Shown here: positions 1 through 8,511 of the stretch, one piece after another
How positions within the stretch are numbered: the first letter of the stretch is position 1
Layout: each line of letters opens with the position of its first letter
Origin: Gallibacterium trehalosifermentans
GTDB taxonomy: Bacteria; Pseudomonadota; Gammaproteobacteria; Enterobacterales; Pasteurellaceae
Reading direction: 5' to 3'
Assembly (NCBI RefSeq): GCF_042433055.1
Contig: NZ_JBHLWB010000007.1
Coordinates: 34,340 to 98,339 of the forward strand
Length of the DNA: 64,000 nt
Notes under the pieces: model-generated
Seen by the model: only the letters and a program-made list of their open reading frames with translations
The model's database searches: none
Told to the model about the DNA's origin: nothing
Made by a program: the position numbers and the translations under genes

Positions 1-386
1 GTACCTATCGTGTATTACTCACAGGTGATTTAGATCGTCGTAGTGAATTACGTTATTTAGCCTCATTTCCTCCAGTGGATATTTTGCAAGTCGCCCATCA
101 TGGGAGTAAAACCTCAACTAGTCAGCCTTTTTTACAGCAGATTCAACCTAAAATAGCATTGATTTCGTCAAGCTTAACAAATCGTTGGCGCTTCCCTCAT
201 CAGGAGGTCTTAGAGCGTTTGCAGCGACAGCAAGCCAAAATATTGAATACTGGTTGGGACGGACAGATTTCAGTACGCATTACGCGAAATAACCAATTAG
301 AAGTGATTCGACAGCGTAATTCAGCTAAAGCGTGGTTTACGGATTTACCTAATTTACAGCGACCATCGCTTGAGTTGGAGAAATAA
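1..386 (+). CDS. comEC: ComEC/Rec2 competence protein, C-terminal fragment
   Basis: This is the 3' end of a gene that begins left of the window; the reading frame starts at base 3 and gives about 127 residues. It shows the metallo-beta-lactamase-like tail of ComEC, with a GDLD motif near the fragment start and a downstream AHHGSKTS motif, both usual in the extracytoplasmic domain of ComEC/Rec2. The full protein is the inner-membrane channel that carries transforming DNA into the cytoplasm. It lies 57 bp before msbA, as rec2 lies next to msbA in Haemophilus. The transmembrane competence domain is outside the window, so integrity of the whole gene cannot be judged. Confidence 0.85.
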   Translation, partial: TYRVLLTGDLDRRSELRYLASFPPVDILQVAHHGSKTSTSQPFLQQIQPKIALISSSLTNRWRFPHQEVLERLQRQQAKILNTGWDGQISVRITRNNQLEVIRQRNSAKAWFTDLPNLQRPSLELEK

Positions 387-443
387 CAGAATAAGGGTAG
401 AATAACGCCTTAATGCTATTTTTAAAGTGAATAAATTGTCTGT

Positions 444-2192
444 ATGAATGATCAAGACTTTTCTACCAAAGAAACTTTTAAACGTTTATGGCCAATGATT
501 TGGCAATATAAATCTGGAATATTAATTGCGATTGTTGCTTTAGTGTTTAATGCTTTAACAGAGGCTGGCTTACTTTATTTATTAAAACCATTACTTGATG
601 AGGGGTTTGGTAAAGCCGATCTTTCCTTTTTAAAATGGTTACCCTTTATTGTGATTGGTCTCATTATTTTACGTGGATTAACCAGTTTTGTTTCTGATTA
701 TAGTTTGTCTTGGGTATCGGGAAATGTTGTGATGGTGATGCGTCGAATGTTATTTAAACATTTGATGTATATGCCAGTCAGTTATTTTGATCATCAAGCG
801 GCAGGGAAATTGCTTTCTCGTATTACCTACGATTCAGAGCAAGTGGCAAACTCTTCTTCAAATGCGCTGATTACTATTGTCAAAGAAACCGCAACAGTGA
901 TCTCGTTGTTAGCCTTGATGTTATATACCAGCTGGCAACTCTCATTAGTATTGTTTATTGTTGGGCCCATTATTGCCGCTTTAATTAGTGTAGTCTCTAA
1001 GCATTTCCGCCGTTTAAGTAAAAATATGCAAAACTCAATGGGCGAGTTGACGGCAAGTGCAGAGCAGATGTTGAAAGGACATCGCGTGGTGTTATCTTTT
1101 GGCGGACAAAAAATTGAAGAGGAACGTTTTGATGTTGTCAGTGATGATATGCGACGCAAGAGTCTGAAAATGATGGCTATGAGTGCCATTTCAGATCCTA
1201 TTGTGCAAATTATTGCCTCGTTTGCATTGGCAGTCGTATTGTATTTAGCGACGGTACCAACCATGATGGGAGGACAACTGACCGCAGGTGATTTTACCTT
1301 AGTTTTTTCCTCAATGTTTGCATTATTGCGTCCATTAAAATCATTAACAAATGTTAATGCACAATTCCAACGAGGTATGGCTGCTTGTCAAACACTATTT
1401 GCTATTTTAGATTTAAAAACGGAAGAAGATCAGGGACGTTATATTACTGAACAAGTTAAAGGTGAAGTACGTTTTCATGATGTGAGCTTTTATTATGAGG
1501 GCAAAGATGAACCTGCGTTATCGCATATTTCTTTCTCGATTCCCGCAGGGAAAACCGTTGCTTTAGTGGGGCGTTCAGGCTCAGGGAAATCGACAATCGC
1601 AAATTTAATGACACGTTTTTATGATATTCAACAAGGTGAAATCTATCTAGATGAACGAAATATCAAGGATTATACCTTAGCGAATTTGCGTCAACATTGT
1701 GCAGTGGTATCACAACAAGTACACCTATTTAATGATACAGTTGCCAATAATATTGCTTATGCAGCGACTGATAAATATAGCCGTGAAGAGATTATTGCGG
1801 CGGCAAAAGCAGCGCATGCAATGGAATTTATTGAAAAAATGGAACATGGTTTGGACACGATGATCGGCGAGAATGGTGTATCGCTATCAGGTGGACAACG
1901 GCAGCGTTTAGCGATTGCACGAGCATTGTTGCGTAATGCCTCAGTACTTATTTTAGACGAAGCAACATCAGCATTAGATACGGAATCTGAACGAGCAATC
2001 CAACGTGCATTAGAAGAATTACAACAACACAAAACCTTGTTGGTGATTGCACACCGTTTATCTACGATTGAGCGTGCCGATGAAATTTTAGTTATTGATC
2101 AAGGACAAATTGTTGAACGTGGTACGCATCAACAATTATTGCAGCAAGGGCAAGTTTACGCACAACTGCATAAAATGCAGTTTGATGGCTAA
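444..2192 (+). CDS. msbA: Lipid A export ABC transporter MsbA
   Basis: The 582-residue product is a half-size ABC exporter that flips lipid A-core across the inner membrane. An N-terminal membrane domain (about residues 20-320) precedes a nucleotide-binding domain with Walker A GRSGSGKS near residue 376, signature LSGGQRQRLA near 480, Walker B VLILDEATSALD near 502 and a switch histidine in IAHRLSTI. Its length matches the E. coli protein (582). It is followed 12 bp later by lpxK, an msbA-lpxK pairing conserved across Gammaproteobacteria that couples lipid A completion to export. No defect is visible. Confidence 0.96.
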   Translation: MNDQDFSTKETFKRLWPMIWQYKSGILIAIVALVFNALTEAGLLYLLKPLLDEGFGKADLSFLKWLPFIVIGLIILRGLTSFVSDYSLSWVSGNVVMVMRRMLFKHLMYMPVSYFDHQAAGKLLSRITYDSEQVANSSSNALITIVKETATVISLLALMLYTSWQLSLVLFIVGPIIAALISVVSKHFRRLSKNMQNSMGELTASAEQMLKGHRVVLSFGGQKIEEERFDVVSDDMRRKSLKMMAMSAISDPIVQIIASFALAVVLYLATVPTMMGGQLTAGDFTLVFSSMFALLRPLKSLTNVNAQFQRGMAACQTLFAILDLKTEEDQGRYITEQVKGEVRFHDVSFYYEGKDEPALSHISFSIPAGKTVALVGRSGSGKSTIANLMTRFYDIQQGEIYLDERNIKDYTLANLRQHCAVVSQQVHLFNDTVANNIAYAATDKYSREEIIAAAKAAHAMEFIEKMEHGLDTMIGENGVSLSGGQRQRLAIARALLRNASVLILDEATSALDTESERAIQRALEELQQHKTLLVIAHRLSTIERADEILVIDQGQIVERGTHQQLLQQGQVYAQLHKMQFDG

Positions 2193-2204
2193 ACAAGGGG
2201 CGAT

Positions 2205-3200
2205 ATGAAATTTTGGTATCAACAATCATGGTTACAGTGGCTGTTATTGCCATTGGCTTGGTTATTCCAATTCATCACTTTTTTACGCAGAAAAGCTTAT
2301 CAAACAGGGTTATTTGCTAGCTGGAAAGCACCTTGCCCTGTGGTTGTGGTCGGTAATTTGTCTGTGGGCGGTAATGGGAAGACACCGCTAGTTGTTTGTT
2401 TAGTAGAGCAGTTACAAGCAAGGGGTATTCGTGTTGGGGTAATTTCTCGCGGTTATGGTGGTGAAAGCAATGACTACCCGTTTTTGGTTTGTGCAAGTGC
2501 TGATCCTCGAAAAACAGGTGATGAGCCAGTCCTGATTGCAAAACGAACAGCTGTACCTGTTGCCATTTCGCCGAATCGTCGGGAAAGTATCGAACTGCTT
2601 TATAAAGCTTATCACCCACAAATTATTATTAGTGATGATGGGCTACAGCATTATAAATTACAGCGAGATGTTGAATTAGTGGTAGTTGATGGTGAACGTC
2701 GTTTTGGTAATGGGCATTTATTGCCAGCAGGACCATTGCGTGAATTACCACAACAACGTTTAGCAACGGTAGATGCGGTAATTTGTAATGGTGGGACGGC
2801 ACAAGCCGATGAAATTGCGATGCAGCTCACAGCTAAGATGGCAGTGAATTTATCTACTGGAGAACAACGAGCATTAACAGAATTTTCTCAAGTGAATGCA
2901 GTGGCGGGGATCGGGTATCCGCCACGTTTTTTTGCCACTTTGCAACAACAAGGTTTAACTATACTTGAACAACAAGCTTTTGCGGATCACTACGCCTTTC
3001 AAGCGGCTGATTTAGCGAAAATTGATCATAAAGATATTCCACTATTTATGACGGAAAAAGATGCGGTGAAGTGTGCTGCTTTTGCTCAAGAAAATTGGTG
3101 GTATGTGCCTGTTACAGCAGAAATTGCTCACAATGAATTAACCTCTTTAATTGACAAAATCATAGCTAAAGTAGGTATAGCAACTTACAAGGAGTCTTGA
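2205..3200 (+). CDS. lpxK: Tetraacyldisaccharide 4'-kinase LpxK
   Basis: LpxK (331 residues) phosphorylates the 4' position of the lipid A disaccharide precursor at the inner membrane. The sequence shows an N-terminal membrane-associating helix, a P-loop GGNGKTP near residues 53-60, and the family stretch DDGLQHYKLQRD near residue 143 followed by HLLPAGPLREL. It sits between msbA and a Trm112-like gene in a tight run; its TGA shares one base with the ATG of the next gene, implying translational coupling. Length is normal for the family. Confidence 0.95.
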   Translation: MKFWYQQSWLQWLLLPLAWLFQFITFLRRKAYQTGLFASWKAPCPVVVVGNLSVGGNGKTPLVVCLVEQLQARGIRVGVISRGYGGESNDYPFLVCASADPRKTGDEPVLIAKRTAVPVAISPNRRESIELLYKAYHPQIIISDDGLQHYKLQRDVELVVVDGERRFGNGHLLPAGPLRELPQQRLATVDAVICNGGTAQADEIAMQLTAKMAVNLSTGEQRALTEFSQVNAVAGIGYPPRFFATLQQQGLTILEQQAFADHYAFQAADLAKIDHKDIPLFMTEKDAVKCAAFAQENWWYVPVTAEIAHNELTSLIDKIIAKVGIATYKES

Positions 3201-3406
3201 TGAAATCTTCTGTTATTACAATGTTGGCTTGTCCACGTTGCCATCAAGCATTATGTTTTGATGCAGAACAACAACGCTTTATTTGTGAAAATGAACAAGT
3301 GGCATACCCGATAAAGAATGGTATTCCCGCCTTATTACCAGAAAATGCCATTTCTCTAACGATTACAGATGAACATTCCAATCACAATCCCACAGAAGGA
3401 GCGTAA
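3200..3406 (+). CDS. ycaR: Trm112-family protein YcaR
   Basis: This is a 68-residue zinc-ribbon-like protein of the Trm112/YcaR family (E. coli YcaR has 60). A CPRC motif near residue 11 is followed by a cysteine near 32 and the family ending YPIKNGIPALLPENA. I place the start at the ATG at 3200, which has GGAG five bases upstream, rather than at the TTG three bases earlier. The gene overlaps the lpxK stop by one base and stops two bases before kdsB, the same lpxK-ycaR-kdsB order as in E. coli. The molecular function of the bacterial protein is not well settled; Trm112 proteins partner methyltransferases. Confidence 0.88.
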   Translation: MKSSVITMLACPRCHQALCFDAEQQRFICENEQVAYPIKNGIPALLPENAISLTITDEHSNHNPTEGA

Positions 3407-3407
3407 A

Positions 3408-4184
3408 ATGAGTTTTACTGTCATTATTCCTGCTCGCTATGCGTCTAGTCGTTTACCTGCCAAACCATTAGCCGATATTGCGGGTAAACCGATGATTCAA
3501 CATGTATGGGAAAAAGCACAATTATCAGGAGCGACACGCGTTATTGTTGCCACGGATCACCCGCAAATCGTTGAGGTGGTTCGAAGTTTTGGTGGTGAAG
3601 TTTGTTTAACCTCAGAGGCACACTCCTCTGGTACAGAGCGTCTTGCTGAAGTCGTGAGTCAAATGAAGTTGCCTGATGATGAAATTATTGTGAATATTCA
3701 AGGTGATGAGCCTTTAATCCCCCCTGTGATTGTGCAGCAAGTTGCGGAGAACTTACAAAAATATCAGGTTAATATGGCAACCTTGTCGGTAAGTATTGAT
3801 GAGCCACAAGAGCTATTTAATCCTAATGTGGTGAAAGTGTTAACGGATAAAAATGGCTATGTCTTGTACTTTTCCAGAGCAGTGATTCCTTGGCAACGCG
3901 ATCAATTCACTACGGTTTACCAACAGCCATCACAAATTCCCACTTTATCCATTGAAGAGCAAGATTATCAGCGTCATATTGGTATTTATGCTTATAAAGC
4001 AGGGTTTATTCGTCAATATGTGGCGTGGCAACCAACGAAGTTAGAAAAATGTGAATCGTTAGAACAGCTGCGTGTGCTATGGCATGGTGAGCGTATTCAT
4101 TGTGAACAAGCAAAAGAAGTGCCTGCGGTTGGCGTGGATACAATGGAAGATTTAATTAAAGTTCGTGAGTTACTAGCACGTTAA
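3408..4184 (+). CDS. kdsB: 3-deoxy-manno-octulosonate cytidylyltransferase
   Basis: KdsB (258 residues) activates Kdo to CMP-Kdo, the donor for the Kdo transferase WaaA encoded at 28324. The start MSFTVIIPARYASSRLPAKP is the nucleotide-binding signature of CMP-Kdo synthetases, and NIQGDEPLIPP near residue 95 is also typical. The ATG at 3408 has AGGAG upstream and directly follows the ycaR stop; an upstream in-frame ATG lies inside ycaR and is unlikely to be used. It is the last gene of the msbA-lpxK-ycaR-kdsB run and is followed four bases later by uvrC. Confidence 0.95.
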   Translation: MSFTVIIPARYASSRLPAKPLADIAGKPMIQHVWEKAQLSGATRVIVATDHPQIVEVVRSFGGEVCLTSEAHSSGTERLAEVVSQMKLPDDEIIVNIQGDEPLIPPVIVQQVAENLQKYQVNMATLSVSIDEPQELFNPNVVKVLTDKNGYVLYFSRAVIPWQRDQFTTVYQQPSQIPTLSIEEQDYQRHIGIYAYKAGFIRQYVAWQPTKLEKCESLEQLRVLWHGERIHCEQAKEVPAVGVDTMEDLIKVRELLAR

Positions 4185-4188
4185 TCCT

Positions 4189-6012
4189 ATGTTTGATGCA
4201 AAAGTTTTTCTGCGAGATGCACCAGAGCAACCTGGTGTTTATCGAATGTATGACCGTAACAATACGGTCATTTATGTCGGTAAAGCAAAAAATCTGAAAA
4301 AACGCCTTTCTAGTTATTTTCGTAAACAAGTTAGTAGTAAAAAAACAGAAGCATTGGTTGCCGCAATCGATCATATTGATACAACAATTACCCATTCAGA
4401 AACCGAAGCGTTATTACTAGAGCATAATTTTATTAAGCAGTACCAGCCTCGTTATAACGTGTTGTTGCGTGATGATAAATCTTATCCATTTATTTTATTA
4501 ACTAATGAACGTCATTCACGGATTACCCCCTATCGTGGAGCGAAAAAAATTGCGGGGGAATATTTTGGTCCTTATCCACACTCTTCTGCCGTGCGGGAAA
4601 CCTTATCATTGATGCAAAAATTATTTCCTATTCGTCAATGTGAAAATAGTGTGTATAACAATCGGTCTCGTCCGTGTCTGCAATATCAGATTAAACGCTG
4701 TTTAGCACCTTGTGTTGCTGGGTATGTGAGTGATGAAGAGTACCAGCAACAAGTAGAGTTAGCTCGCCTGTTTTTACAAGGTAAAGATCAACAGGTTGTT
4801 ACACATCTGATTAAAAAAATGGAGCAAGCTAGCCAACAGTTAGCGTTTGAAACTGCGGCACGTTTTCGTGATCAAATTCAAGCGGTACGCTCGGTAATGG
4901 AAAAACAATTTGTTAGCAATGATCGTCTAGATGATATTGATATTATTGCGATTGCATACAAATCAGGATTAGCTTGTGTACAAGTATTATTTATCCGTCA
5001 TGGTAAAATTTTAGGAAATCGCAGCTATTTTCCCAAAATTCCAGCTAATACCAGTTTGACGGAAGTGATTGAAACTTTTCTTGGACAATTTTATTTACAG
5101 GCACATCAAGGCCGTAGTATTCCAGATAGTATTGTCTTGGATCATACCTTAGCAGAAAAAGTGATGTTGGAAACGTTATTAAGTGAACAGGCGGGGCGGC
5201 AAATTCAGATCCAAGATAAAGTGAAAGGAGAAAAAAATCGTTATCTACAATTAGCGCAAACCAATGCTAAAGTCGCATTGACTACCCAATTACAACAACA
5301 AGGGAGAATTGAAGAACGCTATCAGGCGTTACAAGTTTTATTAGGAATAGAGAATATTCAACGTATGGAATGCTTCGATATTAGTCATACGATGGGGGAA
5401 AACACTGTAGCTTCTTGTGTGGTATTTGGGGCGGAAGGTCCATTAAAAGCAGAATATCGTCGTTTTAATATTGAAGGCACGCATGGCGATGATTATGCTG
5501 CGATGGAACAAGCTTTGCAGAAGCGCTACGACAAAGATCTCACTGCCGACAAAATCCCAGATATTATTTTTATTGATGGCGGCAAAGGACAGTTGAATCG
5601 CGCATTAGCTGTCTTTGACAATCTAAAGGTAGATTGGGATAAGCGTAAACCTAAATTAATTGGTGTAGCGAAAGGCGTTGATCGTAAAGCAGGGTTGGAA
5701 ACCTTATTAATTGGGCATACAGATCGAGAGATTCATTTAGCGCCAGATGATCTAGCCTTACATTTAATTCAACATATTCGCGATGAATCACATAATCATG
5801 CGATTTCTGGACATCGTAAAAAACGGCAAAAGGCTTTTATGCAAAGTGGTTTAGAAAGTATTCCTGGTGTAGGAGCCAAACGTCGTCAAGCATTATTAAA
5901 ATATTTAGGTGGTTTACAAGGGGTGAAAGCGGCTTCGGTGGAAGAAATAGCTTCAGTGAAAGGAATTTCTCGTGCATTGGCAGAAAAAATCTTTGAAATT
6001 CTAAAACATTGA
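4189..6012 (+). CDS. uvrC: Excinuclease ABC subunit C
   Basis: UvrC (607 residues) makes the dual incisions in nucleotide excision repair after UvrA/UvrB recognise damage. Domains in order are an N-terminal GIY-YIG nuclease (PGVYRMY ... VIYVGKAKNLKKR, residues about 14-40), a UVR helix hairpin that binds UvrB (about 200-235), the RNase H-like nuclease half beginning ECFDISHTMGENTVASCVVF near 395, and two helix-hairpin-helix motifs at the C-terminus (SIPGVGAKRR, VKGISRALAEKI). Length is normal. It begins four bases after kdsB; no dedicated promoter or LexA box was noticed. Confidence 0.95.
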   Translation: MFDAKVFLRDAPEQPGVYRMYDRNNTVIYVGKAKNLKKRLSSYFRKQVSSKKTEALVAAIDHIDTTITHSETEALLLEHNFIKQYQPRYNVLLRDDKSYPFILLTNERHSRITPYRGAKKIAGEYFGPYPHSSAVRETLSLMQKLFPIRQCENSVYNNRSRPCLQYQIKRCLAPCVAGYVSDEEYQQQVELARLFLQGKDQQVVTHLIKKMEQASQQLAFETAARFRDQIQAVRSVMEKQFVSNDRLDDIDIIAIAYKSGLACVQVLFIRHGKILGNRSYFPKIPANTSLTEVIETFLGQFYLQAHQGRSIPDSIVLDHTLAEKVMLETLLSEQAGRQIQIQDKVKGEKNRYLQLAQTNAKVALTTQLQQQGRIEERYQALQVLLGIENIQRMECFDISHTMGENTVASCVVFGAEGPLKAEYRRFNIEGTHGDDYAAMEQALQKRYDKDLTADKIPDIIFIDGGKGQLNRALAVFDNLKVDWDKRKPKLIGVAKGVDRKAGLETLLIGHTDREIHLAPDDLALHLIQHIRDESHNHAISGHRKKRQKAFMQSGLESIPGVGAKRRQALLKYLGGLQGVKAASVEEIASVKGISRALAEKIFEILKH

Positions 6013-6085
6013 TTTTGTTTATAGGAAAAGTGCGTCTTATGCTTTACAATAGCGTCGCATAGTGTTAAATGATCTGGTGATCAAG

Positions 6086-6640
6086 ATGAAGTTAAATATT
6101 CCAACCTTTTTGACCTTTTTCCGTGTGGTACTCATTCCATTCTTTATTCTCTTGTTTTATCTTCCATTTAGCTGGGCACCGTTATGGACTGCTATTATTT
6201 TTACAGTGGCGGCAGTAACAGATTGGCTAGACGGTTTTTTGGCGAGAAGATGGAAACAAACAACAAGGTTTGGGGCATTTCTTGATCCCGTTGCTGATAA
6301 AGTAATGGTCGCAGCGGCGTTAGTTTTAGTGGTGCAACATTATCACGTTTTCTGGATCACCATTCCTGCAATCGTTATGATTTCTCGAGAAATTATTATT
6401 TCAGCCTTGCGTGAATGGATGGCGGAGTTAGGCGATCGTAATAAAATTGCTGTTTCTTGGTTAGGCAAAGTAAAAACAACTTCACAAATGATCGCGTTAA
6501 TTGGTTTATTATGGCGTTATAATCCAACAATGGAGATTATTGCGATTATAGCGCTTTATATTGCTGTTATTTTGACAGTGTGGTCGATGTGGCAATATTT
6601 AACTCTAGCGAAAGAGAGTTTATTAAGTGAAGATGAATAG
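6086..6640 (+). CDS. pgsA: Phosphatidylglycerophosphate synthase
   Basis: PgsA (184 residues from this start) makes phosphatidylglycerophosphate from CDP-diacylglycerol and glycerol-3-phosphate in the inner membrane. The CDP-alcohol phosphotransferase signature, DG-x2-AR-x8-G-x3-D-x3-D, is complete near residues 54-76. I chose ATG 6086 because MKLNIPTFLTFFRV matches the E. coli N-terminus (MQFNIPTLLTLFRV) and gives the usual length; a GTG at 6062 would add eight residues. It follows uvrC, as in E. coli, and ends before a strong terminator. Confidence 0.93.
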   Translation: MKLNIPTFLTFFRVVLIPFFILLFYLPFSWAPLWTAIIFTVAAVTDWLDGFLARRWKQTTRFGAFLDPVADKVMVAAALVLVVQHYHVFWITIPAIVMISREIIISALREWMAELGDRNKIAVSWLGKVKTTSQMIALIGLLWRYNPTMEIIAIIALYIAVILTVWSMWQYLTLAKESLLSEDE

Positions 6641-6657
6641 TTAAATTAATATTGATG

Positions 6658-6688
6658 AAATCGCCCTCAAATGGAGGGCGATTTTTTT
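6658..6688 (+). terminator. Rho-independent terminator after pgsA
   Basis: An 11-bp perfect stem (AAATCGCCCTC / GAGGGCGATTT) with a 5-base loop runs into a T tract, 18 bp after the pgsA stop. It should end the msbA-to-pgsA transcripts. Confidence 0.9.
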
Positions 6689-6702
6689 ACATAGATTTGC
6701 GA

Positions 6703-6731
6703 TTGTAGAAGTAGGGGTTTTTGCATACAAT
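6703..6731 (+). promoter_or_regulatory. Candidate sigma70 promoter for pth
   Basis: TTGTAG and TACAAT are separated by 17 bp, located just after the pgsA terminator and 33 bp before the pth start codon. This is read by eye and is not experimentally supported. Confidence 0.5.
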
Positions 6732-6763
6732 AGCAAGCCGTTTTTAGCGACAGGATAAGAATT

Positions 6764-7351
6764 GTGGCAAAAATTAAATTAATTGTAGGTTTGGGGAATC
6801 CAGGCAACAAATATAGCGATACTCGCCATAATGCTGGCGAATGGCTAATAGAGCGACTCGCGCGTCGTTTTAATGTAAATTTAAAGGAAGAAAATAAATT
6901 CTTCGGCAAAACGGCAATGGTTACTATTGCAGGGCAAGATGTACGTTTATTAGTCCCAACGACATTTATGAATTTAAGTGGAAAATCAGTAGGGGCATTA
7001 GCAACTTTTTATCGTATTTTGCCAGAAGAGATTTTGGTTATTCATGATGAATTGGATTTACCACCAGGCAGTGCCAAATTAAAACTTGGCGGTGGACATG
7101 GTGGACACAACGGTTTAAAAGATATTATTGCGCAGTTAGCAAATAGTAAAAATTTTTACCGTTTACGTCTAGGAATTGGTCATCCTGGTGATAAAAATTT
7201 AGTGGCTGGTTATGTATTAAGTAAAGCTTCGCCACAAGATCAGCAGTTAATTGATCAAGCGTTAGATGAAGCAGAACGTTGTGTTGAAATTTTGATTAAA
7301 GAAGGAATCGATAAAGCGATGAATCGCTTAAATGGATTCCATGTAGCATAA
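6764..7351 (+). CDS. pth: Peptidyl-tRNA hydrolase
   Basis: Pth (195 residues) releases peptides from prematurely dissociated peptidyl-tRNA. The N-terminus KLIVGLGNPG, the catalytic region TRHNAGEW near residue 20, HDELDLPPG near 93 and GGHGGHNGLKD near 109 are all present. The start is a GTG at 6764; it gives the expected N-terminus and family length (E. coli 194). It precedes ychF by 12 bp, a pair conserved in Gammaproteobacteria and likely co-transcribed. Confidence 0.96.
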   Translation: MAKIKLIVGLGNPGNKYSDTRHNAGEWLIERLARRFNVNLKEENKFFGKTAMVTIAGQDVRLLVPTTFMNLSGKSVGALATFYRILPEEILVIHDELDLPPGSAKLKLGGGHGGHNGLKDIIAQLANSKNFYRLRLGIGHPGDKNLVAGYVLSKASPQDQQLIDQALDEAERCVEILIKEGIDKAMNRLNGFHVA

Positions 7352-7363
7352 AAAGGACAAATT

Positions 7364-8455
7364 ATGGGGTTTAAATGTGGTATTGTCGGTTTACCAAATG
7401 TTGGTAAATCAACGTTATTCAATGCGTTAACTAAAGCTGGAATTGAAGCAGCAAATTATCCGTTTTGTACCATCGAGCCAAATACAGGGGTTGTACCGAT
7501 GCCAGATAGTCGTTTAGATGAATTGGCAAAAATCGTGAATCCACAACGAGTGCTACCAACCACGATGGAATTTGTGGATATTGCTGGTTTGGTTAAAGGT
7601 GCATCAAATGGCGAAGGACTCGGGAATAAATTCTTAGCTAATATTCGGGAAACAGATGCGATAGGACATGTGGTTCGCTGTTTTGAAAATGATGATATTG
7701 TGCATGTTGCAGGGAAAATTGATCCTGCTGACGATATTGAAGTAATTAATACAGAATTAGCATTAGCCGATTTAGAAAGTTGCGAAAAAGCAATTCAACG
7801 TTTGCAAAAACGTGCTAAAGGTGGCGACAAAGAGGCAAAATTTGAATTATCTATTATGGAAAAATGTTTGCCCGTTCTCGAAAATGCAGGCATGATTCGT
7901 TCGATTGGTTTAGATAAAGAAGAATTACAGGCAATTAAAAGCTATAACTTCTTAACGTTAAAACCAACAATGTATATTGCCAATGTGAATGAAGATGGAT
8001 TTGAAAATAATCCGTATCTTGATAGAGTGCGTGAAATCGCAGAGAAAGAGGGGGCTGTAGTAGTTCCTGTATGTGCGGCGATTGAAGCAGAGATTGCAGA
8101 ACTAGAAGACGAAGAAAAAATAGAGTTTTTGCAAGAGCTTGGGCTAGAAGAACCTGGTTTAAATCGTGTGATTCGTGCGGGTTATAAGTTATTAAATTTA
8201 CAAACTTATTTCACTGCAGGGGTAAAAGAAGTGCGTGCTTGGACAGTTCCAGTTGGGGCGACAGCGCCAAAAGCTGCTTCAGTGATTCATACCGATTTTG
8301 AAAAAGGGTTTATCCGCGCAGAAGTGATTAGTTTTGCGGACTTTGTGGAGTTTGGTGGTGAAAATGGCGCAAAAGAAGCAGGTAAATGGCGTTTAGAGGG
8401 GAAAGAGTATATTGTGCAAGATGGTGATGTAATGCACTTTAGATTTAATGTCTAA
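7364..8455 (+). CDS. ychF: Redox/translation-associated ATPase YchF
   Basis: YchF (363 residues, the same as in E. coli) is an Obg-family P-loop protein that prefers ATP and binds ribosomes. G1 is GLPNVGKST near residue 9, the G3 region is DIAGLVKGAS near 69, the G4-like motif NVNE lies near 206, and a C-terminal TGS domain ends with VQDGDVMHFRFNV. It follows pth and ends before a bidirectional terminator shared with icd. Confidence 0.95.
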   Translation: MGFKCGIVGLPNVGKSTLFNALTKAGIEAANYPFCTIEPNTGVVPMPDSRLDELAKIVNPQRVLPTTMEFVDIAGLVKGASNGEGLGNKFLANIRETDAIGHVVRCFENDDIVHVAGKIDPADDIEVINTELALADLESCEKAIQRLQKRAKGGDKEAKFELSIMEKCLPVLENAGMIRSIGLDKEELQAIKSYNFLTLKPTMYIANVNEDGFENNPYLDRVREIAEKEGAVVVPVCAAIEAEIAELEDEEKIEFLQELGLEEPGLNRVIRAGYKLLNLQTYFTAGVKEVRAWTVPVGATAPKAASVIHTDFEKGFIRAEVISFADFVEFGGENGAKEAGKWRLEGKEYIVQDGDVMHFRFNV

Positions 8456-8474
8456 CTTTGTAATAATAGTGATG

Positions 8475-8505
8475 AAAAAGGAGAGGTGAAATCCTCTCCT
8501 TTTTT
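8475..8505. terminator. Bidirectional terminator between ychF and icd
   Basis: A 12-bp stem (AAAAAGGAGAGG / CCTCTCCTTTTT) with loop TGAAAT has A and T runs on opposite sides, so it can serve both convergent genes. Confidence 0.88.
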
Positions 8506-8511
8506 ATAAAC

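Noticed and set aside
6021..6050. TTTACAAT upstream of pgsA considered as a promoter
   Set aside because: No -35 element at acceptable spacing was found (the nearest TTGTTT is 24 bp away).
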